Positions 16,828 to 25,865 of a stretch of 63,536 nt of DNA are shown piece after piece (position 1 is the stretch's first letter; every line of letters starts with the position of its first letter). The stretch is from the NCBI GenBank assembly GCA_029007825.1, contig JAQXIO010000026.1, positions 1-63,536 on the forward strand. The letters run 5' to 3'. Below the pieces are notes generated by a model, which saw only the letters and a list, made by a program, of their open reading frames with translations, was not told the DNA's origin and searched no databases. The position numbers and the translations under genes are program-made. The stretch comes from Bacteroidales bacterium. Lineage in GTDB: Bacteria > Bacteroidota > Bacteroidia > Bacteroidales > JAQXIO01.

Positions 16828-17826
16828 ATGGAAAAACAGAGGAAGATACGGTTCGGGGTCGTGGGTAGTAATTTTGTGACCGACTGGGTGCTGGAGGGTG
16901 GAAAGTGTGACAGCCGTTTCGAGGCTACGGCTTTGTATTCGAGAACACCGGAGCGGGCAAAGGAGTATTCGGAAAAACATCGTATACCTTATTCGTTTAC
17001 CTCGTTGGAGGCTATGCTGGAGAGCGGCCTGGTGGATGCCGTTTACATTGCTTCGCCGAATGCCTGCCATGCCGAACAGAGTATTTTATGTATGGAGCAT
17101 GGCAAGCATGTGTTGTGTGAAAAGCCTCTTGCCGGAAATGCGAGGGAGGTGGAACGGATGATCCGTGCATCGCGGGATAACGGAGTTGTTCTGATGGAGG
17201 CGATGAAGAACACGCTTTCACCGGGCTTTGACGCCATAAGACGGAATTTGCCCCGTATCGGTAAGGTGAGGCGTTATGTGGCTTCTTATTGCCAGTATTC
17301 GTCACGTTATGATAAACTGAAAGAGGGGATTGTGCTGAATGCTTTTAAACCGGAGTTGTGTAACGGGGCGTTGATGGATATCGGCGTTTATACTATTTTC
17401 CCGCTGATAGCTTTATTCGGAAAGCCTTTGTCGGTAAAGGCGTCGGGTTTGCTGCTGCCTACCGGTGCGGATGGCGAAGGGTGCGCCCTGATGGGTTACG
17501 ATGATATGGATGCGGTCGTTTTTTATTCCAAGATAACCGATTCTTACCTTCCATCGGAGATACAAGGGGAGGAGGGTTCTATTCTTATAGACCGGATTAA
17601 TTCGATAGGAGAGGTGCGTTTAAAGCTAAGAAACGGAACTGAAGAGGTTATAGCGAAGATGCCCGAGACGAGCGCCTATTTTTATGAGATTGCCGAATTT
17701 ATCAATGTTATCGTGAGCGGAAGAGGCGAATCTTTTATTAATTCTTGCGCTAATTCTTTAGCTACAGCGGAGGTTATGGATGTTATCCGTAAACAGATCG
17801 GTGTTGTTTACCCGATCGATAAATAG
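16828..17826 (+). CDS. Gfo/Idh/MocA-family oxidoreductase (cytoplasmic)
   Basis: The protein has 332 residues and no signal peptide. An N-terminal Rossmann fold starts at IRFGVVGSNFVTDWVLEG and contains VDAVYIASPNACHAEQSI and the family motif CEKPLAGN, with the catalytic-type Lys in EKP. The C-terminal alpha/beta domain carries NGALMDIGVYTIFPL. These enzymes oxidise or epimerise sugars and derivatives using NAD(P). It is the third gene of the 14.8-17.8 kb operon; the other two products are exported, so this one may process an imported product. Substrate unknown. Confidence 0.85.
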   Translation: MEKQRKIRFGVVGSNFVTDWVLEGGKCDSRFEATALYSRTPERAKEYSEKHRIPYSFTSLEAMLESGLVDAVYIASPNACHAEQSILCMEHGKHVLCEKPLAGNAREVERMIRASRDNGVVLMEAMKNTLSPGFDAIRRNLPRIGKVRRYVASYCQYSSRYDKLKEGIVLNAFKPELCNGALMDIGVYTIFPLIALFGKPLSVKASGLLLPTGADGEGCALMGYDDMDAVVFYSKITDSYLPSEIQGEEGSILIDRINSIGEVRLKLRNGTEEVIAKMPETSAYFYEIAEFINVIVSGRGESFINSCANSLATAEVMDVIRKQIGVVYPIDK

Positions 17827-17928
17827 TTCTTTTCGTTGTTTTTCTTTTTTTGTTGATTGTTTTTTATAATTAATTAACCATCGTCGGGTTATTGTATTCA
17901 ATTTATTTTTTTGTTTTCCCGAATTGAT

Positions 17929-17975
17929 AGTGTATAATATACAATAAAGAAAATACTTATTGTGTATTATACACT
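17929..17975. promoter_or_regulatory. Near-perfect 19-bp inverted repeat, operator or terminator candidate
   Basis: The left arm 17929-17947 and right arm 17957-17975 are reverse complements with one mismatch, separated by 9 bases. Each arm is itself palindromic (TGTATAATATACA on the left, GTGTATTATACAC on the right), which suggests two copies of a dimer binding site. It lies in the 497-base gap 17827-18323, about 350 bases before the next gene. T-rich sequence follows on the plus strand, so a terminator role for the upstream operon is also possible. Nothing else in the gap is recognisable. Confidence 0.55.
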
Positions 17976-18323
17976 AATGATTTTCCTTTCTTTTTATATC
18001 TGCTTCTTTTTAGACGAGTTTGTGTCTTTTCTGTTTGGCCGTAATTCTCTATATTTGGGGAATATAGGATATGCGTTGGTAATCTTCTGGAAGCGGGTTT
18101 TCTCTGTCTTTTTTATTTGCGGGATATTATAGGACGAGTCTGGGCAGAGTACAAGTAGAGCTATGATTTTGCTTTCCGGTTTTTATTGTATCTGCGGAAT
18201 TCAAGATGTGCTTCGGCGGTCTTTAAGAACAAGTTCGTACGATTGTTTCCAGCTTTCATTATAGCAGAAATATATGGATGTAATCAATCTATCATTGTTT
18301 TACCTAAATAACGACTCCAAACC

Positions 18324-19691
18324 ATGAAAAGAAGAGATTTTCTTACAAGTTCGGCTATGATAGGCGCCAGCCTTCCGTTGGCGATGGCCCCGACTGCCCT
18401 TACCTCCTGTAACGGTGATAAAGCAGCTTCAAGTGCAGCAAAAACGTTTACCCCCGAAGAATTAGGGATGTTTTCATTTGTCGATATAGCACCCGACGGA
18501 AAACCTCTGAAGGCTGCCTTAGTAGGTTGCGGGGACAGAGGAACCGGTGCTGCAACGCAGTTTCTGAAATCGGGTCCGAACGTATCGATTAATGCTTTGG
18601 CGGATGTTTTTCCCGACCGTATGGCGAGTTGCCGTGAGGTATTGAAAAAGGATTTTAATAATGAGGTTCCCGATGCGAATTGCTTCATAGGCTTTGATGC
18701 TTATAAAAAGGTTATGGATATGAACGATATCGATGTGGTATTGCTTTGTACTCCTACCCATTTCCGTCCGGAGCAGTTCAGAGCTGCCGTTGAGGCAGGA
18801 AAGCACGTCTTTATGGAAAAGCCTTGTGCGGTAGATCCGGTCGGAATCCGTACCGTAATTGCCTCGGCAAAGGTGGCTAAGAATAAGGGTTTGACGGTAA
18901 TTACCGGAAACCAACGCCGTCACCGCCGGGATTACTGGGAGGCTTACCAACAGGTGCGCAACGGTTTGATCGGGGATGTCGTATCGGCAACCGCCCATTG
19001 GGACCAAGGTGCGTGGTGGAATAAGAGAAAACGCCCGGAGTGGAGCGATATGGAGTATAATATCCGCAACTGGTTCAATATAAAATGGCTGAGCGGCGAT
19101 CACCTATTGGATCAGGCTATCCATAATATCGACGTGGTAACGTGGTTTACGGGTATGCGTCCGGTACGCGCCGTAGGTTTCGGCGGACGAGCACAACGTC
19201 TGACGGGTGATATTTTCGACTTTTTCAGTGTGGACTATTACTATGAAAACGATAAACGTATGCTTGCGACAGCACGTCAGATAGACGGTTGCGACGGTAA
19301 TGTATCGGAGCAGGTGTATGGAACGAAGGGTGTTGCTAAATTGCATGACGGTAACGATATCCGTATTTACGATTATAACGGTAACCTGTTGTGGAAGTAT
19401 GATTATGATAACAAGCCCGTGAAGAATCCGTATGAGCAGGAACATATCCATTTAGTGGAATCGATCCGGCAGAATAAAAAACTGAATCAGGCCGAAGACC
19501 TGGCTTATTCGACTATGGTTGCCATTCTCGGACGTGAGGCTGCTTATACCGGTAAACCTCTGACGTGGGAAGAGATTATGGCATCTAATCTTCGTTACGG
19601 ACCGGAAACCTACGCAATGGGTCCATTACCCGATTATAAAGAGGGTGTAGCACCTGTACCGGGTAAGGCTCCGGATGCACCGGTATTGTAA
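18324..19691 (+). CDS. Exported Gfo/Idh/MocA-family oxidoreductase (Tat/lipoprotein signal)
   Basis: The protein has 455 residues. The N-terminus MKRRDFLTSSAMIGASLPLA is a twin-arginine signal, and a Cys follows in LTSC, a lipobox-like site. The Rossmann domain begins at LKAALVGCGDRGTGAATQF, with VVLLCTPTHFRPEQF and MEKPCAVDP (the EKP motif). The C-terminal domain has HWDQGAWWNKRKRPEWS, DHLLDQAIHNIDVVTWFTG and EQEHIHLVESIRQ. It resembles the exported branch that includes GH109 glycosidases, which use NAD+ without net redox; that reading is possible but not proved. It stands alone, followed by a strong terminator. Confidence 0.82.
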   Translation: MKRRDFLTSSAMIGASLPLAMAPTALTSCNGDKAASSAAKTFTPEELGMFSFVDIAPDGKPLKAALVGCGDRGTGAATQFLKSGPNVSINALADVFPDRMASCREVLKKDFNNEVPDANCFIGFDAYKKVMDMNDIDVVLLCTPTHFRPEQFRAAVEAGKHVFMEKPCAVDPVGIRTVIASAKVAKNKGLTVITGNQRRHRRDYWEAYQQVRNGLIGDVVSATAHWDQGAWWNKRKRPEWSDMEYNIRNWFNIKWLSGDHLLDQAIHNIDVVTWFTGMRPVRAVGFGGRAQRLTGDIFDFFSVDYYYENDKRMLATARQIDGCDGNVSEQVYGTKGVAKLHDGNDIRIYDYNGNLLWKYDYDNKPVKNPYEQEHIHLVESIRQNKKLNQAEDLAYSTMVAILGREAAYTGKPLTWEEIMASNLRYGPETYAMGPLPDYKEGVAPVPGKAPDAPVL

Positions 19692-19741
19692 TGTTTGCTT
19701 TTAGGGTAAAGTAAAAAAAAGTTTTAAGGTTTGAGTGTATA

Positions 19742-19774
19742 TAGCACCGGATGGGAATCCGGTGCTACTTTTTT
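19742..19774 (+). terminator. Rho-independent terminator after the exported oxidoreductase
   Basis: TAGCACCGGAT (19742-19752) pairs perfectly with ATCCGGTGCTA (19757-19767) around GGGA, followed by CTTTTTT. Confidence 0.92.
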
Positions 19775-19952
19775 GTTGTTACGGGTGCTGTCCGGTTTCG
19801 GTATCAAAGGGTAGGAAGGGAGCATTTTAATTATTTTACTGTTTGTGTTCAAAATTTATCTTATATGGTTCATATACAAGTGTTTATGTTATTGTGTATA
19901 TTTAAATAATGTTAAATCTGTTTATTTGTGTATTAATTACATCGATTTAGTG

Positions 19953-19960
19953 TAGATTTG
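19953..19960 (+). promoter_or_regulatory. -7 box ahead of the Rrf2 regulator
   Basis: TAGATTTG matches TAnnTTTG, 38 bases before the Rrf2 ATG. A TTTG at 19925-19928 is 24 bases upstream, slightly longer than the usual 19-21. The rest of 19775-19998 is AT-rich and shows nothing else. Confidence 0.5.
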
Positions 19961-19998
19961 TGTCGAAGAATTAAGAACGTATATAAAAAGCTGGTGTA

Positions 19999-20421
19999 AT
20001 GCTTTCGATGAAAACCCGATATGCTTTAATGGCTTTGTCGAAATTAGCAAAGGAGTACGGCAAGGGGGCTATCCTGATCGGAGATATCGCCTCGGAGGAG
20101 AATATTCCGCGGCGTTTTCTCGAAAATATATTGCAGGAGCTGAAACGGATCGGGATTGTCGGCAGCAGGATGGGGAAGTCGGGCGGTTATTTCCTAGTTA
20201 AAGCTCCCGGGGAGCTGACGCTTCTCGAAATTGTCCAGTATATGGAGGGTTCGATCGGCTTGTTATATTGCGTATCCGAAAAACAGTATCAATCGTGTGA
20301 ATTCTGTAAGAAAGAAGAGGATTGTAAAATACGGGAGGCTTTCGTGAAAATACGGGATTATTCGACGGAGATATTGGGGGATACTACTTTTGCAGATGTT
20401 ACTAATAATTGTACCAGATAA
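19999..20421 (+). CDS. Rrf2-family transcriptional regulator, CymR/IscR-like
   Basis: The protein has 140 residues. Residues 1-65 form the Rrf2 winged helix (KTRYALMALSKLAKEY, IPRRFLENILQELKRIGIV, KSGGYFLVKAP). The C-terminal half carries four cysteines, C91, C100, C103 and C109, in CVSEKQYQSCEFCKKEEDC. That could bind an iron-sulfur cluster or a metal, as in IscR-like members, although CymR-type members do not need a cluster. It is followed by O-acetylhomoserine sulfhydrylase and cysteine synthase genes in the same direction, so the best inference is control of sulfur assimilation. The ATG at 20008 is an alternative start. Confidence 0.88.
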   Translation: MLSMKTRYALMALSKLAKEYGKGAILIGDIASEENIPRRFLENILQELKRIGIVGSRMGKSGGYFLVKAPGELTLLEIVQYMEGSIGLLYCVSEKQYQSCEFCKKEEDCKIREAFVKIRDYSTEILGDTTFADVTNNCTR

Positions 20422-20534
20422 TGGAAAAGAACGAATATTTAAATAACATAGTTTTCACAGCGTGTATGTGTATGCGTATAAGATGTTCTTATCCGGCATA
20501 ATGCTGTGTTTATATATAAAGACTTATAAAAAGC

Positions 20535-20570
20535 AAATCCGGATGACTTTATGACATCCGGATTTTTTTT
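20535..20570 (+). terminator. Strong intrinsic terminator, possibly an attenuator, 33 bases before metY
   Basis: AAATCCGGATG (20535-20545) pairs perfectly with CATCCGGATTT (20555-20565), with a T-run through 20570. It would end the Rrf2 message. The start codon of metY is at 20603, leaving no room for a promoter in between, so metY transcription must pass through it from upstream. Confidence 0.88.
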
Positions 20571-20590
20571 AACTAGATACTTAACCCTAA

Positions 20591-21904
<1,314 letters not shown>

Positions 21905-21942
21905 GATATCTTTGAAGTTGAAATAATAAAAGAAATACAGTT

Positions 21943-22893
21943 ATGGCACGTATTTATGATAGTCTGACATGGCTGGTGGGGGGCACACCGCTTCTGCGAC
22001 CGGTCAATTATATGGCAAAAGAGGGAATCGATGAAGCTACGCTTTTGCTTAAACTCGAATATTTTAATCCTGCGGGCAGCGTGAAGGATCGTGTGGCTCT
22101 TGCAATGATACAGGATGCGGAGGCCAGAGGCGTTTTAAAACCGGGGGCTGTAATTATAGAACCTACGAGCGGAAATACGGGTATCGGGCTGGCTTTCGTC
22201 GCTGCGTCAAAGGGTTACCGACTGATTCTTACAATGCCCGAAACGATGAGTGTCGAACGCCGTAATCTTCTGAAGGCATTGGGTGCAGAGATTGTTCTCA
22301 CACCGGGATCGAAGGGTATGCAGGGTACAATCGATAAGGCGAGGGAGATTCAACAGGCTCTTGCGGGTGCCGTTATTCTGCAACAGTTCGAGAATGCCGC
22401 TAATCCGGACGTTCATTCCCGTACTACCGCCGAGGAGATCTGGCGCGATACGGAGGGAAAAGTGGATGTTTTCGTTGCCGGCGTGGGAACAGGCGGTACC
22501 GTAAGCGGCGTAGGAAAACGATTGAAGGAGCTTAAGCCTTCCGTAGAGATTGTAGCTGTGGAGCCTTTCGATTCGCCTATTCTCTCGGGGGGCACACCGG
22601 GCCCTCATAAGATACAGGGTATCGGCGCAAATTTTGTTCCGAAGAATTTTCACCGTGAGTATGTCGATCAGATTATTACCGTATTGGGTGACGATGCGAT
22701 TCTCACGAGCCGTAAGCTTGCCAAGGCGGAGGGGCTTTTGGTTGGTATTTCTTCCGGTGCCGCAGCGTATGTGGCTTCGGAGCTTGCCATGAAGGAGGAG
22801 TATAAGGGAAAGACGATCGTTGCTTTGCTGCCCGATACGGGAGAGCGTTATCTTTCTACTTCGCTGTACGATTTTGAGAATTATCCGCTTTAA
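21943..22893 (+). CDS. cysK: Cysteine synthase (O-acetylserine sulfhydrylase)
   Basis: The protein has 316 residues. The PLP lysine is K48 in NPAGSVKDR. The substrate loop TSGNTGIGLAFVAASKGY and the phosphate-binding GVGTGGTVSGVGK are intact, as is the late SGISSGAAAY-type motif (VGISSGAAAYVA). The reaction makes cysteine from O-acetylserine and sulfide. It forms an operon with metY upstream. A bidirectional terminator separates it from the convergent recA. Confidence 0.95.
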   Translation: MARIYDSLTWLVGGTPLLRPVNYMAKEGIDEATLLLKLEYFNPAGSVKDRVALAMIQDAEARGVLKPGAVIIEPTSGNTGIGLAFVAASKGYRLILTMPETMSVERRNLLKALGAEIVLTPGSKGMQGTIDKAREIQQALAGAVILQQFENAANPDVHSRTTAEEIWRDTEGKVDVFVAGVGTGGTVSGVGKRLKELKPSVEIVAVEPFDSPILSGGTPGPHKIQGIGANFVPKNFHREYVDQIITVLGDDAILTSRKLAKAEGLLVGISSGAAAYVASELAMKEEYKGKTIVALLPDTGERYLSTSLYDFENYPL

Positions 22894-22958
22894 TCCGTTT
22901 TGCTATAAAAAGCGGTTTTAACTGGGAAAGAATAAATTCGGATTTATGAATCCGGTAA

Positions 22959-23009
22959 AAAATAAAAACGTGTAACTAAGGTAAACACCTGATTACACGT
23001 TTTTATTTT
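22959..23009. terminator. Bidirectional terminator between cysK and recA
   Basis: The 17-base arms 22959-22975 and 22993-23009 are perfect reverse complements (core ACGTGTAA/TTACACGT). A-rich sequence flanks one side and T-rich the other, so it can serve both convergent genes. Confidence 0.9.
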
Positions 23010-23024
23010 ACAAACTTATTTTTA

Positions 23025-24059
23025 TTAGGCTTTGCCTTTCTTCAATCCTTCGAAAATAAGGGTTTCCAGTTCGTCTGCAAGTTCGGGATTATCACGCAAA
23101 CAATCTTTTGCAGCGTCGCGTCCCTGTCCCAGTTTCGTATCGTTATAACTGTACCATGATCCGCTTTTCTTTACGATGCCCAGTTCTGTTCCCAGATCGA
23201 TGATTTCTCCTACGCGGGAGATTCCTTCACCGAACATGATATCGAATTCGGCTTTGCGGAAAGGAGGCGCTACCTTATTTTTTACCACTTTGACGCGGGT
23301 TTCGTTTCCTTTCACTTCGTCGCCATCTTTGAGCTGTCCGATTCTGCGGATATCGAGGCGTACGGAGGCGTAGAATTTAAGGGCGTTTCCTCCCGTCGTC
23401 GTTTCAGGATTACCAAACATTATACCGATTTTGTCTCTCAGCTGGTTGATGAATATACAGGTGGTGTTCGTCTTGTTTATCGCTGCCGTGAGTTTCCGGA
23501 GTGCCTGTGACATCAGACGTGCCTGAAGTCCCATTTTGGAGTCTCCCATTTCTCCTTCCAGTTCAGCCTTCGGTGTAAGGGCGGCTACAGAGTCGATTAC
23601 GATGATGTCGATTGCCGATGAGCGAATCAGTTGTTCTGCAATTTCCAACGCTTGTTCTCCCGAGTCGGGTTGTGATATCCAGAGGTTCTCTATATCTACC
23701 CCCAGCTTTTCGGCGTAGAAACGATCGAAGGCGTGTTCAGCATCGATGAAGGCAGCTATTCCTCCGGCTTTTTGCGCTTCTGCTATAGCGTGGATGGCAA
23801 GAGTCGTTTTACCGGACGATTCTGGCCCGTAAATTTCGATGACACGTCCGCGGGGATAACCACCGACTCCCAACGCTGCGTTCAGAGCTATAGAGCCTGT
23901 CGGGATAACGGCTACCTCCTCGATTTTGTCGTCACCCATCTTCATGATGGAGCCTTTGCCGTAATTTTTTTCTATCTTGTCCATAGCGGCGCGCAACGCT
24001 TTCAGTTTTTCACTGTTTGGTGCTGCTGCTTTTTCTGTATTATTTTCTTTTTCACTCAT
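23025..24059 (-). CDS. recA: Recombinase RecA
   Basis: The protein has 344 residues, full length. Walker A is GPESSGKT (78-85), and Walker B lies in [15 protein letters not shown]/loop motifs [16 protein letters not shown] and the DNA-binding loop region [27 protein letters not shown] are intact. RecA forms filaments on single-stranded DNA for homologous recombination and DNA-damage responses. The start lies 18 bases after the end of the saccharopine-dehydrogenase-like gene, so the two are probably co-transcribed. Confidence 0.98.
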   Translation of the reverse strand: MSEKENNTEKAAAPNSEKLKALRAAMDKIEKNYGKGSIMKMGDDKIEEVAVIPTGSIALNAALGVGGYPRGRVIEIYGPESSGKTTLAIHAIAEAQKAGGIAAFIDAEHAFDRFYAEKLGVDIENLWISQPDSGEQALEIAEQLIRSSAIDIIVIDSVAALTPKAELEGEMGDSKMGLQARLMSQALRKLTAAINKTNTTCIFINQLRDKIGIMFGNPETTTGGNALKFYASVRLDIRRIGQLKDGDEVKGNETRVKVVKNKVAPPFRKAEFDIMFGEGISRVGEIIDLGTELGIVKKSGSWYSYNDTKLGQGRDAAKDCLRDNPELADELETLIFEGLKKGKA

Positions 24060-24077
24060 AAATATTTGTATTGGATG

Positions 24078-25271
24078 TTATAGTTCGAGATCGATGTTTA
24101 CCTGTTCGTGCCAGGGAAGTCCTTGTTCGTTGAGAGCTGTCATAAAAGGATCTGGATCGAATTCTTCTACGTTGTAAACGCCCGGTTTGCGCCACAGTCC
24201 TTTCATGAACATAAGTGCTCCTATCATAGCTGGAACTCCTGTCGTATAGCTGACGCCTTGTGCTCCTGTTTCTTCGTATGCTGCGTGGTGGCTGCAGTTG
24301 TTATATACGTAGTAGGTTTTTTCTTTTCCGTCTTTGATTCCGCGTATACGGCAGCCGATGGATGTTTCGCCGGTGTAGTTTTCACCCAGTTCGCCCGGAT
24401 TCGGAAGAACGGCCTTTAAGAATTGTATGGGCACTATTTCTACTCCGTTATACATTATAGGGTCGATTCGCGCCATGCCTATATTCTGGATTACGCGAAG
24501 GTGTGTCAGGTATTCCTGTCCGAATGTCATCCAGAAACGTGCACGTTTTATGGTCGGGAAGTTTTTTGTAAGCGATTCCAGTTCTTCGTGATAGATCAGG
24601 TACGACTCTTTGGGACCAATGTTGGGATAGGTGAGTGGCTTGTGTATTTCGTGGGGTTCGGTTGTAATCCATTTACCGTTTTCCCAATATTTTCCTTTTT
24701 GGGTAACTTCGCGTATGTTTATTTCGGGGTTGAAGTTTGTGGCGAAGGCTTTTCCGTGATCGCCCGCGTTACAATCGACGATATCAAGATAATGTATTTC
24801 GTCAAAGTGGTGTTTTGCCGCATAAGCGGTATAAACGCCCGTTACACCCGGATCGAAGCCGCAACCGAGAATAGCCGTTAGCCCGGCTTTTTTGAAACGA
24901 TCCTGATAAGCCCATTGCCATTTGTATTCAAATTTGGCTTCGTCGAGGGGTTCGTAATTGGCCGTGTCGAGGTAATTGACTCCACAGGCGAGACAGGCAT
25001 CCATGATTGTAAGATCCTGATACGGCAGGGCTACGTTGATCACCAGTTCGGGCTGGAAAGATCTGAACAGGGCAATCAATTCATCCACATTATCCGCATC
25101 GACTTGTGCAGTTTTGATTTTATTGCCGCCAATTGCTTCCGCTATAGCGTCGCATTTCGCTTTGGTCCGGCTGGCCAGCATAATTTCGGTAAATACATCT
25201 GAATTCTGAGCTACTTTGTGTGCAACAACAGTACCTACGCCTCCGGCGCCGATGATTAAAACTTTTCCCAT
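24078..25271 (-). CDS. Saccharopine-dehydrogenase-family protein, probable carboxynorspermidine synthase
   Basis: I start at 25271, where MGKVLIIGAGGVGTVVAHKV opens a Rossmann fold; 13 further in-frame codons upstream overlap the promoter. The product has 397 residues. It contains ELVINVALPYQDLTIMDACL, GVNYLDTANYEP, and ILGCGFDPGVTGVYTAYAAK, typical of the saccharopine dehydrogenase/carboxynorspermidine synthase group. That enzyme reductively condenses aspartate semialdehyde with a diamine in the alternative spermidine pathway. The assignment to polyamine rather than lysine metabolism rests on memory of close Bacteroidales homologues. It precedes recA in an apparent two-gene operon. Confidence 0.85.
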   Translation of the reverse strand: MGKVLIIGAGGVGTVVAHKVAQNSDVFTEIMLASRTKAKCDAIAEAIGGNKIKTAQVDADNVDELIALFRSFQPELVINVALPYQDLTIMDACLACGVNYLDTANYEPLDEAKFEYKWQWAYQDRFKKAGLTAILGCGFDPGVTGVYTAYAAKHHFDEIHYLDIVDCNAGDHGKAFATNFNPEINIREVTQKGKYWENGKWITTEPHEIHKPLTYPNIGPKESYLIYHEELESLTKNFPTIKRARFWMTFGQEYLTHLRVIQNIGMARIDPIMYNGVEIVPIQFLKAVLPNPGELGENYTGETSIGCRIRGIKDGKEKTYYVYNNCSHHAAYEETGAQGVSYTTGVPAMIGALMFMKGLWRKPGVYNVEEFDPDPFMTALNEQGLPWHEQVNIDLEL

Positions 25272-25307
25272 TTTTATTCGTTCGTCACATTTTAATGTAT
25301 AGAAGTA

Positions 25308-25338
25308 CAAAGATAGTAATCTCCGGGTAATACGAAAG
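25308..25338 (-). promoter_or_regulatory. Promoter of the saccharopine-dehydrogenase-like/recA operon
   Basis: The minus strand has TATCTTTG (25315-25308), a perfect Bacteroidota -7 box. CTTTCG (25338-25333), close to the TTTG -33 element, lies about 19 bases upstream. It is 37 bases before the chosen start. Confidence 0.75.
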
Positions 25339-25865
25339 GGGATGTGTCCTTTTTTACAAAGGAAAGAAGATGGTGCCCAAAGGGTGAATTTTTACATATC
25401 TTCTCGAATATGCGAACTCTATGAAATGTGTTTTTTACCGGGTAATGACCTCCGGTTTTGTTTTGCTTGTGCTTTAGCTCGCTTTTGCTTTTGTTTTGAC
25501 TTGACGAAACGGCGTATTTTTCGTATTATTGCAAAATCGTAAAAGGCGAGACTTTATCCAGTAATTTATGACGGAAAAGAGGGGCAGAGTTGTCTGCGCC
25601 GTTGATTTTACTGTTTTTCCGGTTATGGATGTTATGCCGTGTTATTTTAGTTTTTTTCAGTTTGCACAGGAAGAGGTTTTATTTGTTTTTGGTTCATTCA
25701 ATTGTTCAGCTGGAGACGGAAATGTGCTTCGGTATGCAAGCTCCAAAAGAAATAAAAGATAATTTTCCGTTGCAGGGAATATGGTTTATTTTTCTGTGAT
25801 ACCGCTGGTTTTCTCAATGATTACGATGATGAGGAGATAATATTTAAAATCAATCGATACGTACC
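25339..25865. other. Intergenic region between divergent genes, nothing recognised
   Basis: The region between the minus-strand promoter and the glycoside hydrolase gene is T-rich on the plus strand. It holds only short overlapping frames with no conserved features. I see no clear -7 box or hairpin for the downstream gene. Confidence 0.5.

Noticed and set aside
20422..20534. SAM riboswitch before metY
   Set aside because: I looked for the conserved SAM-I/SAM-II cores and did not find them; only the terminator hairpin is clear.
25342..25799. Small plus-strand frames between the recA operon promoter and the glycoside hydrolase
   Set aside because: Overlapping, Phe/Cys-rich, and without ribosome-site or domain support.
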